A stretch of 64,000 bases of DNA from Sphingobacteriaceae bacterium (GCA_947480015.1 CANKBS010000016.1:1-64000), one strand, 5' to 3'; positions 9,819 through 20,055 are shown, counted from the first letter of the stretch. A program made the numbers and translations. Notes: generated from the letters alone by a model not told the origin.

Positions 9819-11267
9819 ATGATAAACAAGGCCAGTCTGCAGGAAATTACCAAAAAATTATTGGAGGCAAATGAAGAGTTGGCTTATCTAAATTCTGAAA
9901 AGGAAAACAGAGCGGCTGAACTGGCGGTAGCTAATCAGGAATTACTGCATCAAAATTCAGAAAAAGAAAAACGAGCGGCTGAATTGGTTATTGCCAATAA
10001 GGAATTGGTATATCAAAACACAGAAAAAGAAAAACGAGCAGCAGAACTAGTGATCGCTAATCGGGAATTACTGCATCGAAATTCAGAAAAAGAAAAAAGA
10101 GCCGCCGATTTAATATCAGCAAACCAAAAGCTTTCTTTTCAAATGGAAGAAAATAGTATTCAATCGAAGCGGCTTATTGAGTCCTTGAAAAGTACAGCAA
10201 ATTTAGAGTCTGCACAGGTAATTGCGCTCCTCGGAAACTGGGAATTTAATATGGAAACTGAATCATTCCATTGCTCGGATGTAATATATGCCAGTTTGGG
10301 AGTTGATACGCATAAAGAAATTCCTTCAATAGACTATTTTTTATCATTTATTCATCCCGACGACTTAGAGGAAACTAAATTAAGGTTTAATAAAGCCTTA
10401 AGCTATCATAAGTTGAGTGCTTTTCATTTTCGTTTTATTCGCAAGAATGGTCACATTGGTTATGGTTTTACTGAAATAAAATTCGAGTTCGATGAAAATA
10501 ATAAACCCTTACGCGTTTTAGGGGTTTTTCAGGATTTAACAGTGCGCCGACTGGTTGAAATTGAAAAGGAAAAAGTGCATTCGGAGTTAATCCAAAGAAC
10601 TGAAAACCTCGAACAATTCGCCTATATTATATCCCACAACCTTAGTGCTCCGGTAGCTAATATTTTAGGTGTTTCTGATTTACTTAAAGAAAACATTTCA
10701 GAGAAAGATCGCAATAGATGTATGGACGTCATATTTAAGGCAACGAGGCAGCTAGATATGTTACTAAAAGATCTCCATTTTATTCTGAATATTCAATCTG
10801 ATGTTACAGCCGCTGTAAAAGAATCCTTCAATATTGAAAATCTCGTTCTTGACATTGAAGCCAGTATACAAAATTTACTTAAAGAGGAAACAGTTACTAT
10901 TGAAACAGATTTTTTAGCATGCAACCAGATTATTTCAATAAAAGCATATGTTTATAGCGTTTTGTTTAACCTTATTTCAAACAGCATAAAATACCGAAAA
11001 CCCGGAATCCCCTCTGTTATAAAAATTTGCAGCCAATTAACAAAAAAAGGCGTACAAATTAATTATAAAGACAATGGGATTGGAATTGACTTGAGAAAGC
11101 ATGGCAATAAAATCTTTGGCCTGTATCAACGCTTTCATTTTCATAAAGAAGGAAAGGGTTTAGGTTTGTATATGATTAAAACTCAGGTGGAAGCTTTAGG
11201 TGGTAAAATACACGTATATTCTGAACCGAATGAAGGAATAGAATTTGTAATCGATTTGCCGAATTAA
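9819..11267 (+). CDS. PAS-domain sensor histidine kinase with tandem coiled-coil repeats
   Basis: About 482 residues from the ATG at 9,819; a TTG at 9,774 in the same frame would add 15 residues. The N-terminus is a coiled coil made of four near-identical 21-residue units (RAAELVIANKELVYQN and variants), i.e. three heptads each. Next comes a PAS domain with PAC motif (VIALLGNWEFN to VLGVFQDLTV), then a HisKA-like helix with phospho-acceptor His in FAYIISHNLSAPV, and a HATPase domain with NLISNSIKYR (N box), DNGIGID (G1) and KGLGLYMIK (G2). No membrane segment is present, so it is cytoplasmic. No response regulator gene is adjacent. Confidence 0.85.
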   Translation: MINKASLQEITKKLLEANEELAYLNSEKENRAAELAVANQELLHQNSEKEKRAAELVIANKELVYQNTEKEKRAAELVIANRELLHRNSEKEKRAADLISANQKLSFQMEENSIQSKRLIESLKSTANLESAQVIALLGNWEFNMETESFHCSDVIYASLGVDTHKEIPSIDYFLSFIHPDDLEETKLRFNKALSYHKLSAFHFRFIRKNGHIGYGFTEIKFEFDENNKPLRVLGVFQDLTVRRLVEIEKEKVHSELIQRTENLEQFAYIISHNLSAPVANILGVSDLLKENISEKDRNRCMDVIFKATRQLDMLLKDLHFILNIQSDVTAAVKESFNIENLVLDIEASIQNLLKEETVTIETDFLACNQIISIKAYVYSVLFNLISNSIKYRKPGIPSVIKICSQLTKKGVQINYKDNGIGIDLRKHGNKIFGLYQRFHFHKEGKGLGLYMIKTQVEALGGKIHVYSEPNEGIEFVIDLPN

Positions 11268-11649
11268 ATTAGCGATCATCTTCGCTTACGCTTACTTCAA
11301 CTAATGGGGCCCCTTGCCCTTTAGAATTAGACAGTTTGCGACTAATTTTAGGACCTCCGTTTTGTTTTTAGATCTAACTTCCCTGGAAGGCAGATCATTT
11401 GTGTTGTTCTTACACGTGTATCAATTCAAATTTAGGAAATTTCTACTCGCCCGAATAATCCCATGGATTAGAAATTTTGCTGAATGTTAAGCTTTCTTAC
11501 ATCCTTAGTAAATAAAAAACAAACAACTATATGTCCATTTAAAAAGCCATCCTCCCATGCTAAAACCTTTTATAATAAAGACTTAAAGATGACTTTGCTC
11601 AATGGCTCTTACTATCACTAAGCCTAACTTCGTTAAATTAATTCTCAAC
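11268..11649. other. 380-base gap, nothing recognised
   Basis: AT-rich sequence between the histidine kinase and the acyl-CoA synthetase genes. I see no gene, no strong hairpin with a T-run and no promoter element that I can defend. Confidence 0.4.
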
Positions 11650-13704
11650 ATGATTTCAAAAGCACTTTTAAACCCTGATAGCATTGTGGTAGTTGGTGGT
11701 TCAAACGATATCGCCAAACCGGGCGGAAAGGTTTTATTTAATCTCATCACCCATAAGTACCAAGGCAAACTTTATGCCGTAAATCCAAAAGAAACCGAAG
11801 TTCAGCAGGTTCCTTGTTTTGCAAACTGTGAGCAATTACCTCAGGTTGATTTAGCTATAATTGCGGTAGCTGCCAAATTTGTAGAAGAAACCATCAGAGT
11901 ATTAGCCTATGAAAAAAATTGTAAGGGCTTTGTGCTGTTTTCAGCAGGATTTAGCGAAATAGGTGAAGCCGGAAAAGCGCTCGAACAAAAATGTGTCGCC
12001 ATCGTAAATGAAGTAGGAGGAACCCTCATTGGTCCGAATTGTATTGGACTTATAACCGAAAAATACAAAGGAGTTTTTGCTGGACCTATACCCGAATACG
12101 ATCCCATGGGATGCGATTGCGTTTCCGAATCGGGGGCTACCATGGTGTATATTCTCGAAATGGCCATTCCCCGTGGCCTAAAATTTAAAAACATTTATTC
12201 CATTGGTAATTCAGCACAAATAGGCGTTGAAGATTTACTTCAGTATTGGGATGAAACCTTTGATTCACTCACAAGTTCACGTATAAAATTAGTATACATG
12301 GAAAAAGTGAGAGACCCTAAACGTTTCTTAAAACACGCGCGTTCACTGGTTAATAAAGGCTGTCGCATTGCCGCCATTAAATCGGGGGCTACCGACGAAG
12401 GTTCCAGAGCTGTGTCATCGCACACAGGTTCGTTATCAGGTTCAAACGTGGCAGTAAGTGCCTTATTTAGAAAAGCGGGCGTGATTCGCTGCAGTAGTCG
12501 CATTGAGCTGGTATACATGGCAGCCATCTTTACGTTTAAACCATTAAAAGGTAATCGTATTGCTGTGATCACCCATGCCGGTGGTCCTGGCGTAATGCTT
12601 ACCGACGAACTGATTAAAGGTGGTATGCAAGTGCCACATTTAGAAGGCCAAAAAGCCGATCGGCTTTTGGCCGAGTTATTCCCAGGTTCTTCGGTTTCAA
12701 ATCCCATCGATTTTTTAGCAACCGGAACAGCCTCACAATTAGGTAAAATTTTGGATGCGGTAGAAAATGACTTTGATGACATCGATGCTTCGGTAGTTGT
12801 GTTTGGAACCACGGGTATGTGGCGGGTTGATGATGTTTACAAGGTTCTACACGAAAAAATGAATGCCTCGCAAAAACCTATATTCCCCATTCTTCCTTCC
12901 ATCATCCAGGCAGCCGAAGAAGTGAGTTCGTTCAGTACTATGGGGCATGTGAATTTTACCGACGAAGTAAGTTTTGGCTATGTGTTATCGCGCATCTACC
13001 GTCGCCACCGACCCTTCACCGAACCCGTACTTCCGGCAGTAGATACCAAAAAAATAAGAGACATTATTGACCGTGTTCAGAACGGTTATTTGACCCCCGA
13101 ACTCACCCGCGTTTTGTTGGAAGCCGCCGACATTCAAATGGCTCAACAAGTAACGGTTAGCACCTTGTCGCAAGCTGCAAAAGCAATTGACAGGCTTCAT
13201 TTTCCGTTGGTGATGAAAGTCATTGGCCCACTTCACAAATCAGATGCCGGAGGCGTTAAACTCAACATCACTACCAAAGCAGAGGTTGAACGCACCTATT
13301 TGGAACTGATGGCCATTGATGGAAGCAGCGGGGTATTGTTGCAACAGCAACATCATGGAAACGAGGTTTTTATTGGGGCTTCCCGCGAAGAACCATTTGG
13401 TCATGTGGTGATGTGCGGACTAGGTGGAATTTTTATTGAGGTGTTTAAGGATCTTACTTCATCCATTGCACCGGTGAGTAAAGAAGAAGCGCATTCGATG
13501 ATTCGTCATTTAAAATCATATCCTATTATTAAAGGGGTGAGAGGAAAAGAAGGGGTGAATGAAGATTTGTTTGTGGCATCCATTTTAAAATTATCAGCCT
13601 TACTTCAAGCCGCACCCGAAATAAAAGAACTGGATATTAATCCATTCATGGGTACTTCAACATCGCTCATAGCCGTAGATGCCAGAATTAGCATAGAGAA
13701 GTAA
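11650..13704 (+). CDS. Acetate/acyl-CoA synthetase (ADP-forming), fused alpha-beta
   Basis: 684 residues from the ATG at 11,650; an earlier in-frame ATG at 11,602 gives an unlikely 16-residue extension, since family members start right before LLNPDSIVVVGGSND. The order is CoA-binding domain (VVGGSNDIAKPGGKV), two succinyl-CoA-synthetase-like domains with the phospho-His motif SSHTGSLSGS, then a C-terminal ATP-grasp domain (LPLVMKVIGPLHKSDAGGV-like). The enzyme makes ATP from ADP and phosphate while releasing the acid from acyl-CoA, or the reverse. Full length, with no damage seen. Confidence 0.88.
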   Translation: MISKALLNPDSIVVVGGSNDIAKPGGKVLFNLITHKYQGKLYAVNPKETEVQQVPCFANCEQLPQVDLAIIAVAAKFVEETIRVLAYEKNCKGFVLFSAGFSEIGEAGKALEQKCVAIVNEVGGTLIGPNCIGLITEKYKGVFAGPIPEYDPMGCDCVSESGATMVYILEMAIPRGLKFKNIYSIGNSAQIGVEDLLQYWDETFDSLTSSRIKLVYMEKVRDPKRFLKHARSLVNKGCRIAAIKSGATDEGSRAVSSHTGSLSGSNVAVSALFRKAGVIRCSSRIELVYMAAIFTFKPLKGNRIAVITHAGGPGVMLTDELIKGGMQVPHLEGQKADRLLAELFPGSSVSNPIDFLATGTASQLGKILDAVENDFDDIDASVVVFGTTGMWRVDDVYKVLHEKMNASQKPIFPILPSIIQAAEEVSSFSTMGHVNFTDEVSFGYVLSRIYRRHRPFTEPVLPAVDTKKIRDIIDRVQNGYLTPELTRVLLEAADIQMAQQVTVSTLSQAAKAIDRLHFPLVMKVIGPLHKSDAGGVKLNITTKAEVERTYLELMAIDGSSGVLLQQQHHGNEVFIGASREEPFGHVVMCGLGGIFIEVFKDLTSSIAPVSKEEAHSMIRHLKSYPIIKGVRGKEGVNEDLFVASILKLSALLQAAPEIKELDINPFMGTSTSLIAVDARISIEK

Positions 13705-13728
13705 ATAAAATGTTTTTTGCTTAAAAAG

Positions 13729-14145
13729 TTAACGGTGTTTTTCTTTCACCAGTTTACCGGCAATATAAGCCATCGGTAGGTAGGCTAACATAAGGTCAAC
13801 AGCAGTAAACCAAAGAGGAGATGGCAGCAAAAAAATAGTAGTAATTCCTCCAATCAAAAACCATGCACCAATGCCTAAAGCATAACGCATCTTATGGTTT
13901 GTGGCCATGAGCGCAGCCAAATAGGCACCTAATAAGGTCCCCAAAGCATGCGCCAAAAAAGGCAGTAAAAAGTGTTTAGGTTGCATAAGCGGCATGGCTG
14001 CTTTTAAACCTTCCATGGTTTTAAGTTCAGCACCATCGGGTGGTGGAATTATAGAACCACTCATCTTAATAATGAGCATATTAAGTGCACCACCAATAAA
14101 GATGCCGACCACAACAGCAAGTATATTTTTTACAATGGGATTCAT
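13729..14145 (-). CDS. Four-helix membrane protein, unknown
   Basis: 138 residues with four hydrophobic helices: an N-terminal Gly-rich helix (ILAVVVGIFIGGALNMLII), a central one after PKHFLLPFLAHALGTLLGAY, and two near the end, finishing with a basic KLVKEKHR. This arrangement is typical of small conserved Bacteroidota membrane proteins annotated as hypothetical. It lies tail-to-tail with the acyl-CoA synthetase gene, 24 bases away. Confidence 0.65.
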   Translation of the reverse strand: MNPIVKNILAVVVGIFIGGALNMLIIKMSGSIIPPPDGAELKTMEGLKAAMPLMQPKHFLLPFLAHALGTLLGAYLAALMATNHKMRYALGIGAWFLIGGITTIFLLPSPLWFTAVDLMLAYLPMAYIAGKLVKEKHR

Positions 14146-14221
14146 TTTTAATAATTTAAATGATCAATAATCAAATACAGCAACAAAAAAAACCGGGGAA
14201 TCTTTTCGAATGCCCGTGGGT

Positions 14222-14635
14222 TTAGCCTTGTGGGACAGGGAATTTACTCATATCCATATAAAACAGTTCCCAGGTATGACCGTCAAAGTCTTCGATGGTA
14301 CGCTGTTGCATAAAACCATAATCTTTCATTTCACTTGGTTCACCGGCGCCGGCAGAAATGGCATTATCAGCCACTTCATTCATTTTAGCAACACTTTCAA
14401 GCGATAAGGAGTATGATGCAGCCAGCGTGTTTTTAGTATCGGCAATGGGCTTGGTGGCAAATCCTTTAAATTTCTCAGCAGTCATAATCATTAAATAGAT
14501 GTGTTCGCTCCAAACCATGCACTTGGCGGTGTCATCCGAAAACTGCGGGTTATTAGTAAAACCCATTTTGGTGTATAATTGCATCGATCTTTCAAGATCT
14601 TTTACGACTAAATTGATAAATACCTGAGCTGCCAT
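14222..14635 (-). CDS. VOC-family (glyoxalase/extradiol-dioxygenase-like) protein
   Basis: 137 residues in two beta-alpha-beta-beta-beta halves. VFINLVVKDLERSMQLYTKMGF at the N-terminus and DFDGHTWELFYMDMS at the C-terminus are the paired vicinal-oxygen-chelate motifs; the second holds a likely metal-binding His-Glu pair. The subgroup (glyoxalase-like, PhnB-like DUF) has no assigned substrate. It is preceded on the same strand by a 450-base gap. Confidence 0.8.
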   Translation of the reverse strand: MAAQVFINLVVKDLERSMQLYTKMGFTNNPQFSDDTAKCMVWSEHIYLMIMTAEKFKGFATKPIADTKNTLAASYSLSLESVAKMNEVADNAISAGAGEPSEMKDYGFMQQRTIEDFDGHTWELFYMDMSKFPVPQG

Positions 14636-15083
14636 AATTTAACTGTTTATGAGTGAATAACTGTTGTGATAGTAGAGTGAAGATAAAACATTTTTCATTT
14701 GGCTGAGTTAAATTTGGAATAAATTATCGAAAAATTTAGTTTTTATTTGTGTACGATTCTTCAATTTAAAATTTCTGTTTTTTCAAGCGATGTGCGAGTG
14801 CGCTAACACTGGCTTTGGTTTCTACTGTTTGATTTTTTGTCATTTTTGTAATTGTTAATAACAGTCACTTAGGAATGAAATATCAACTAAGTAAAATAAG
14901 GATAATGAAATTTATGACCGCTGTCTTTTCAAATTCTTTGAAAAATTTGCACGTTTTTTTGTGGCAAATTTTCTTGATTAACGATTTTCTTTATAAACCT
15001 GAAGAAAAAAACCGTTAAATTAATCGCAGCTTCATGGATTTTAATTTTTTGGATTCTGTAATAAATGACGAACGTAGTCCCGA
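14636..15083. other. 450-base gap, only a doubtful 37-codon frame
   Basis: AT-rich. A 37-codon + strand frame starts near 14,906 (MKFMTAVFSNSLKNLH), but nothing supports it as a gene. No terminator with a T-run is clear. Confidence 0.35.
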
Positions 15084-15863
15084 TTACAAAATCCGCTTGA
15101 TTACCCTTAGGGTATGCGAATAGCGTTTGGTATCGGAAGTAAAAATACCATAATGATCAAAGCGTTCAATTTTTACACAACCACTGGCATGTATGACCTG
15201 ATGATCATTTAATAAAATACCCACGTGTACAATCTTCCCTTCTTCATTATCAAAAAAGGCCAAATCTCCGGCTTCGGCTTCTTCCACAAAACTTAAAGGT
15301 GTGCCCAATTCAACCTGCTGGTAAGCATCGCGGGGTAAGGTATATCCGTTTAATTTAAAACTTAATTGTGTAAATCCACTGCAATCAATTCCAAAAGGAC
15401 TCCGCCCCCCCCATAAATAAGGCGCATTCATAAATAAAAAAGCGGTTGAAATAATATCTTGAGCAGCGTTCTTTTTTTGAAACTGACTAACCTGACCTTC
15501 AAAACCAAAATCATAGGATTCAAGACGCATGTTTTGATCTTTATAAAAGGGGAGTGTAGCCCCAATGGTGATAGGGTAACGACTTTCGTTGGTTTTATTT
15601 TGGATAACCTGTACCAGTTCGTTGTTTAAAAAAACACTTTGTTTGTTTAATTGTGTAAAAGTGAGTTCAGAAATACAACTGTGTTGTTTCTCACTAATCC
15701 AACAGCTGTATTGATCAAATGCGGTAAGTATTTTTAACCAACCATGGCCTTGTTCTGTTACCGTATAGTGTTCGCCAAATAATAACTGCGTCACCATTTC
15801 ACTGCTACCTGCAGGTTCTTTTCTAGCCGGTACAATACTTAATAAACAAATACCAAAGGTCAT
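15084..15863 (-). CDS. NlpC/P60 cysteine peptidase with SH3-like N-terminus
   Basis: 259 residues. The N-terminal part looks like an SH3-type cell-wall-binding module (GHGWLKILTAFDQYSCWI). The C-terminal half is an NlpC/P60 domain: catalytic Cys in FGIDCSGFTQLSFKL, catalytic His in IVHVGILLNDHQVIHASG. Such enzymes cut gamma-D-Glu-diaminopimelate bonds in peptidoglycan stems, in the periplasm. There is no clear signal peptide from this start, so export is uncertain. Confidence 0.85.
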   Translation of the reverse strand: MTFGICLLSIVPARKEPAGSSEMVTQLLFGEHYTVTEQGHGWLKILTAFDQYSCWISEKQHSCISELTFTQLNKQSVFLNNELVQVIQNKTNESRYPITIGATLPFYKDQNMRLESYDFGFEGQVSQFQKKNAAQDIISTAFLFMNAPYLWGGRSPFGIDCSGFTQLSFKLNGYTLPRDAYQQVELGTPLSFVEEAEAGDLAFFDNEEGKIVHVGILLNDHQVIHASGCVKIERFDHYGIFTSDTKRYSHTLRVIKRIL

Positions 15864-16150
15864 AGGCTAAAAATACTTATTTCCCTTTAATCGTCATATC
15901 AATTTACATCTTTTTTAAGAACAGCTAATTGCAATGGGCTTTTAAAATTGAACCCAAACTAGCCATTGTCTCGAATTAGGAGGCGTTTATAAACCTCATT
16001 AGCCAAAAGTGAAATAAATCATGTTCAATGAAAAGTCTTTAACAGTAAGGGTTCAGAACTTACCCCCAAAGCAAAACAACTCAATTCTCAAAATTTAGGA
16101 AATTATTTAATTTGTTTAAATTTTTAAAATGACTAATTTAGTTACGTTAT

Positions 16151-16621
16151 ATGAATCAGGATATAAAAGACGCTGTTAACAAGATCCTTACTGAGTATTT
16201 GGAGCTTAATAAGCATCGTAAAACATCAGAACGTTTTGCGATCTTAAACGAGATTTACTCGCACGAAGGGCATTTTGACATTGAGGGTTTATACCTCATG
16301 ATGAAAAATAAAAAGTACCGTGTTAGTCGCGCTACGTTATATAATAACATCGAGATTTTATTGGCTGCCGGTTTAGTCATTAAACATCAGTTTGGTAAAA
16401 ATATAGCCCAGTTTGAAAAGGCCTATAAATTCCGTCAACACGATCACCTAATATGCACCGATTGTGAAAAGGTATTTGAATTTTGTGACCCACGCATTAG
16501 TCAAATTCAAAAAAGCACCGAAGAAATGCTTAACTTTAAGGTATTGCATCATTCACTTAACTTTTTTGCGAAATGCCGCACACTTAGTGAAACAGGTACT
16601 TGTCAACATTTAAAAAAATAA
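16151..16621 (+). CDS. Fur-family metal-responsive repressor
   Basis: 156 residues. The N-terminal winged helix ([21 protein letters not shown]) is followed by the dimer/metal domain with [18 protein letters not shown], i.e. the H-x-H and C-x-x-C metal ligands. Whether it senses Fe, Zn or peroxide (PerR) cannot be told. It sits 3 bases before the STAS gene at 16,625, so the two likely form one operon that ends at the hairpin at 16,989. Confidence 0.85.
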   Translation: MNQDIKDAVNKILTEYLELNKHRKTSERFAILNEIYSHEGHFDIEGLYLMMKNKKYRVSRATLYNNIEILLAAGLVIKHQFGKNIAQFEKAYKFRQHDHLICTDCEKVFEFCDPRISQIQKSTEEMLNFKVLHHSLNFFAKCRTLSETGTCQHLKK

Positions 16622-16624
16622 ACT

Positions 16625-16972
16625 ATGGTTTTTGATTTTACAATTTCTAATCAGGGCACTTATTCGGTTATTAGCCTGAGTGGCAATTTAATTGAAAAGG
16701 GTCAGGCCTTATCGTTGCTCGAAAAGGTGGATGAATTGGCGAAAGATAACTGCAACAAACTGGCAATTGATCTTGAGAAATTAATTTACATGAATAGTTC
16801 GGGCTTAAACACCCTTATTCAGTTACTCACCAAAGCCCGTGTGGCTGGTGGTGAAGCGGTGCTTTACAACATGAATAAAAAAATAAACGAGCTTATTCTC
16901 ATAACCAAATTACATACCCTATTTAAAATTGCCGATACGGAATTAGAGGCACTCAATTTACTCGGCGTTTAA
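16625..16972 (+). CDS. STAS-domain anti-anti-sigma-factor-like protein
   Basis: 115 residues making up a single STAS domain. The motif KLIYMNSSGLNTLIQLL holds the Ser that is phosphorylated by partner kinases in SpoIIAA-like proteins. The partner is not in the window. It is co-oriented with, and probably translated with, the Fur-family gene. Confidence 0.82.
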   Translation: MVFDFTISNQGTYSVISLSGNLIEKGQALSLLEKVDELAKDNCNKLAIDLEKLIYMNSSGLNTLIQLLTKARVAGGEAVLYNMNKKINELILITKLHTLFKIADTELEALNLLGV

Positions 16973-16988
16973 AAAACAATAAGGCATA

Positions 16989-17022
16989 AAAAAAGGTACA
17001 GCTTAAACCTGTACCTTTTTTT
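16989..17022 (+). terminator. Bidirectional rho-independent terminator
   Basis: The stem GGTACAG / CTGTACC with a 7-base loop is flanked by A-run and T-run (AAAAAA before, TTTTTTT after). It lies between the convergent STAS gene and ribBA, so it can stop both transcripts. Confidence 0.8.
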
Positions 17023-17041
17023 ATTTAAATCATAGCATGCC

Positions 17042-18247
17042 TTAGTACGAATGCCCCATTTTATCTTTTTTAGTTTGAAGGTATTTTTCATTATGAGGAT
17101 TGGAGGGAATCACAATGGAAACATTCTCAACAATCTCTAAGCCATAACCAATAAGGCCGGCGCGTTTTTTCGGATTATTGCTCATAAGTCTGATCTTACG
17201 TACACCCAAATCGCGTAAAATTTGAGCCCCTACACCGTAATCACGTTCATCCACTTTAAAACCTAATTCTACATTCGCTTCCACGGTATCTAATCCTTCT
17301 TCTTGTAATTTATAAGCTCGTAATTTATTTAATAAACCAATGCCTCTGCCTTCTTGATTTAAGTAGACAATCACGCCTTTTCCTTCTTTTTGAATCATTT
17401 CCATCGAATGATGCAACTGAGCACCACAATCACAACGGCATGAACCAAAAATATCGCCGGTTACACAACTCGAATGCATGCGAACCAAAATTGCTTCGTC
17501 TTTTTTCCATTCGCCTTTTACTAAAGCTAAATGTTCCTGACCGTTAGTTTCCAGGTGGTAATCAATTAATTTAAAATCGCCCCATTCGGTTGGCATGTTC
17601 ACTTCAACCTGACGTTTTACAATGCTTTCTTTTTCCAAACGGTAGGCAATCAAATCTTCAATGCTTATGATTTTTAAATCAAAACGCTCGGCAATTTTTA
17701 TCAATTGCGGTAAACGAGCCATGGTTCCATCTTCGTTTAAAATTTCCACCAACACCCCACACGGTTCAAAACCGGCTAACACCGAAATATCTACGGTAGC
17801 TTCGGTATGTCCGGTACGACGTAATACCCCGCCCGGTTTTGATTTTAATGGAAATATATGTCCGGGACGTCCAAAATCGGCAGGTTTTATACTTGGATCA
17901 ATTAATGCTTTTACTGTTTTAGAACGATCGGAAGCCGAAATTCCGGTAGTGCAGCCAAATCCAAGCAAGTCCACCGAAACTGTAAACGGCGTTTCATGCA
18001 GGGAGGTGTTTGAAGGCACCATCATATCGAGTTTTAACTCCTGAGCTTTTTCCTCGGTTAGGGGGGCGCAAATTAAACCTCTGCCATGGGTGGCCATAAA
18101 GTTAATCACCTCCGGTGTTGCATTGCGGGCTGCGGTAATAAAATCACCCTCATTTTCACGGTCTTCATCATCCACCACAATTATTACCTTTCCCTTCCGA
18201 ATGTCTTCCAGGGCTTCCTCTATTGTATTTAATTTAAATTCGCTCAT
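17042..18247 (-). CDS. ribBA: Bifunctional RibBA (DHBP synthase / GTP cyclohydrolase II)
   Basis: 401 residues. Residues 1-200 are 3,4-dihydroxy-2-butanone-4-phosphate synthase: [24 protein letters not shown] and [12 protein letters not shown]. Residues 205-401 are GTP cyclohydrolase [21 protein letters not shown] with the three Zn-binding Cys, and [17 protein letters not shown]. Both start riboflavin synthesis, from ribulose-5-phosphate and GTP respectively. All key residues appear intact. The start is divergent from the Nudix gene, 50 bases apart. Confidence 0.95.
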   Translation of the reverse strand: MSEFKLNTIEEALEDIRKGKVIIVVDDEDRENEGDFITAARNATPEVINFMATHGRGLICAPLTEEKAQELKLDMMVPSNTSLHETPFTVSVDLLGFGCTTGISASDRSKTVKALIDPSIKPADFGRPGHIFPLKSKPGGVLRRTGHTEATVDISVLAGFEPCGVLVEILNEDGTMARLPQLIKIAERFDLKIISIEDLIAYRLEKESIVKRQVEVNMPTEWGDFKLIDYHLETNGQEHLALVKGEWKKDEAILVRMHSSCVTGDIFGSCRCDCGAQLHHSMEMIQKEGKGVIVYLNQEGRGIGLLNKLRAYKLQEEGLDTVEANVELGFKVDERDYGVGAQILRDLGVRKIRLMSNNPKKRAGLIGYGLEIVENVSIVIPSNPHNEKYLQTKKDKMGHSY

Positions 18248-18297
18248 AATTAGGCCTCAAATTTACTTAATTTAAGGCTTTTATTCTCGAATTTGTT

Positions 18298-18927
18298 TTG
18301 GAACAATTTATAAATAAGTTAAAGAATGCACTTCTATTACCCTTACCAGGTGAAGAGGTGCAATATCAGATGGCTCCGCTTAACCGACAACGCATTGCCG
18401 TGCAGCGTTTAAAAGTGAGTGAATTCAAACCCAGTGCTGTAATGCTCTTGTTTTGCATGGATGAAGTAGGGGAGCATTTTATCCCACTTACCCAACGACT
18501 CGATTATAACGGCGCACATAGTGGCCAAATTAGTTTGCCCGGTGGGAAATTTGATTCATTGGATGCAAACTTGCAACATACGGCCCTGCGCGAATGTGAT
18601 GAAGAAATAGGGATTAATAGGGTTGAAGTGCTTGGAAAATTAACCCCACTTTTTATCCCTTTAAGCGGCTTTTTAGTGCATCCGTTTGTGGGATTTTGTG
18701 ATGTTAAAAATCCACCTATGCCTTATCAGAAAAGAGAAGTACGATCTATTATAAAACTCACTAAAACTGATTTGCTCAACGACTCTATCATTAAACAAGG
18801 TACCCTTGATTTTATAAATAAAATGAAAATTAAAACCCCTTATTTTGAAGTGAATGAACAGCGGGTGTGGGGTGCCACGGCAATGATGTTGAATGAACTA
18901 AAGGAGATTATAAAAACTATTTCTTAA
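18298..18927 (+). CDS. CoA-type Nudix hydrolase
   Basis: 209 residues, TTG start (the first in-frame ATG is 24 codons in, after conserved-looking sequence). The Nudix box is GGKFDSLDANLQHTALRECDEEIGI-like (key parts ALRECDEEIG) and is preceded by GAHSGQISLPGG, the upstream motif of CoA pyrophosphatases (NudL/UPF0035 type). It likely cleaves CoA or its derivatives to 3',5'-ADP and phosphopantetheine. It ends 11 bases into the convergent gene at 18,917. Confidence 0.82.
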   Translation: MEQFINKLKNALLLPLPGEEVQYQMAPLNRQRIAVQRLKVSEFKPSAVMLLFCMDEVGEHFIPLTQRLDYNGAHSGQISLPGGKFDSLDANLQHTALRECDEEIGINRVEVLGKLTPLFIPLSGFLVHPFVGFCDVKNPPMPYQKREVRSIIKLTKTDLLNDSIIKQGTLDFINKMKIKTPYFEVNEQRVWGATAMMLNELKEIIKTIS

Positions 18928-19708
18928 ACTCAGAAAGACTATTATCGTAACACAAATAGTACTCGCCCTTACCAAGATTGTCAATTTTAACTTGTTTGCC
19001 ATAACCTTTTTTTACGATTACCCCATAGGTATCATAAATTTCGTAAGCCGTCTCGGAAGTAAAATCAACACTCGACATATTTTTTGGAATGATGTAAGAA
19101 GGTTTTTCAACTGTTGAAACCACCATTACATCTTTCGAAACCTTGGTGATGCTGTTGAAACCTCTTTGACGTACTCTGAATTTATTTTCACCACTGTGCA
19201 TGGCTAATTGAAAGCTATATTCGTGGTTTTCGTTGGTTCCTAAACCATCTACTTCTCCAACAGGCACCCATTTATTCCATTTAAACTGCTCAACAATAAA
19301 GGGTAATGCGCCTTGTTCATTTTTGGTATTCCATTTTAATAAGCCACTGACACTCACACTCATCATGATTACCTCAAACGTTGGTTTTGGTTTGAGGTCC
19401 TCCATATTCAATATTTTTGGCGTACAACCATCACTGTGTTCAATTTCAATGATTACATTTTCGCCGTATTTTAGTTGGAGAGATTTTAAATCGATTTCAA
19501 AGGCACTTGAACTTATTTCATCGGTAGTAATTTTACCGTTAACTTTTACTTCTTTAGCACAGAAACCAACTCCACCAGTGCCTGCACCATTGTGCACGTA
19601 TACATTTTTATTCTGATACTTTCCTTCAACAACCAGTACGGCCGAACTAATGGTTTCGCAAAGCGACACGGCAGTTAAAAGTAATAAGATTTTATTCAAT
19701 TTAATCAT
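18917..19708 (-). CDS. Secreted protein with T9SS-like C-terminus
   Basis: About 263 residues from an ATG at 19,708 that opens a good signal peptide (MIKLNKILLLLTAVSLCETI). The frame continues upstream but without signal-like sequence. The last about 50 residues (TAYEIYDTYGVIVKKGYG, then LGKGEYYLCY) resemble a short Por-type secretion tail. The middle has fibronectin-like strands (VEQFKWNKWVPVGEV). Overlaps the 3' end of the Nudix gene by 11 bases. Confidence 0.65.
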   Translation of the reverse strand: MIKLNKILLLLTAVSLCETISSAVLVVEGKYQNKNVYVHNGAGTGGVGFCAKEVKVNGKITTDEISSSAFEIDLKSLQLKYGENVIIEIEHSDGCTPKILNMEDLKPKPTFEVIMMSVSVSGLLKWNTKNEQGALPFIVEQFKWNKWVPVGEVDGLGTNENHEYSFQLAMHSGENKFRVRQRGFNSITKVSKDVMVVSTVEKPSYIIPKNMSSVDFTSETAYEIYDTYGVIVKKGYGKQVKIDNLGKGEYYLCYDNSLSEFKK

Positions 19709-19790
19709 ATATACCATATGTAAATAGACGAGGCAATTATACGCAAATTTAGCGACAAAACGCAATATTTGACGCATGAATCGCCAAAAA

Positions 19791-19982
19791 TTAAAGAAAT
19801 TTCCTGATTTTAACAATTAAAAATTGTACTATTAAAAACAAAATAAGTGCTAAAAGTACTTTATAAGCTTTGTTGAAATGGATTTTATTAAGGGCTTTTT
19901 CTTTACGATAACTCCAAACTAAACCGGATACAAAAACCAACATAAAGATACTTACAAATATGATCCTACCTGTACTAAACAT
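19791..19982 (-). CDS. Small two-helix membrane protein
   Basis: 63 residues from the ATG at 19,982 (an alternative ATG at 20,000 adds six). Two hydrophobic helices (GRIIFVSIFMLVFVSGLVW and AYKVLLALILFLIVQFLI) flank a basic loop SYRKEKALNKIHFNK. Unknown function; a short conserved-looking Bacteroidota membrane protein. Confidence 0.6.
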   Translation of the reverse strand: MFSTGRIIFVSIFMLVFVSGLVWSYRKEKALNKIHFNKAYKVLLALILFLIVQFLIVKIRKFL

Positions 19983-20055
19983 TTTACAAATATAAAACAT
20001 AAATCAGTCATTTTTATTTTGTCGTTTTTTAAAAAATAACAATCTTCACCCCCCC

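Noticed and set aside
11907-12812. Minus-strand ORFs inside the acyl-CoA synthetase gene
   Set aside because: Antisense shadows of a well-supported gene.
14906-15019. 37-codon + strand ORF
   Set aside because: No homology sense, no promoter, short; not enough to call a gene.
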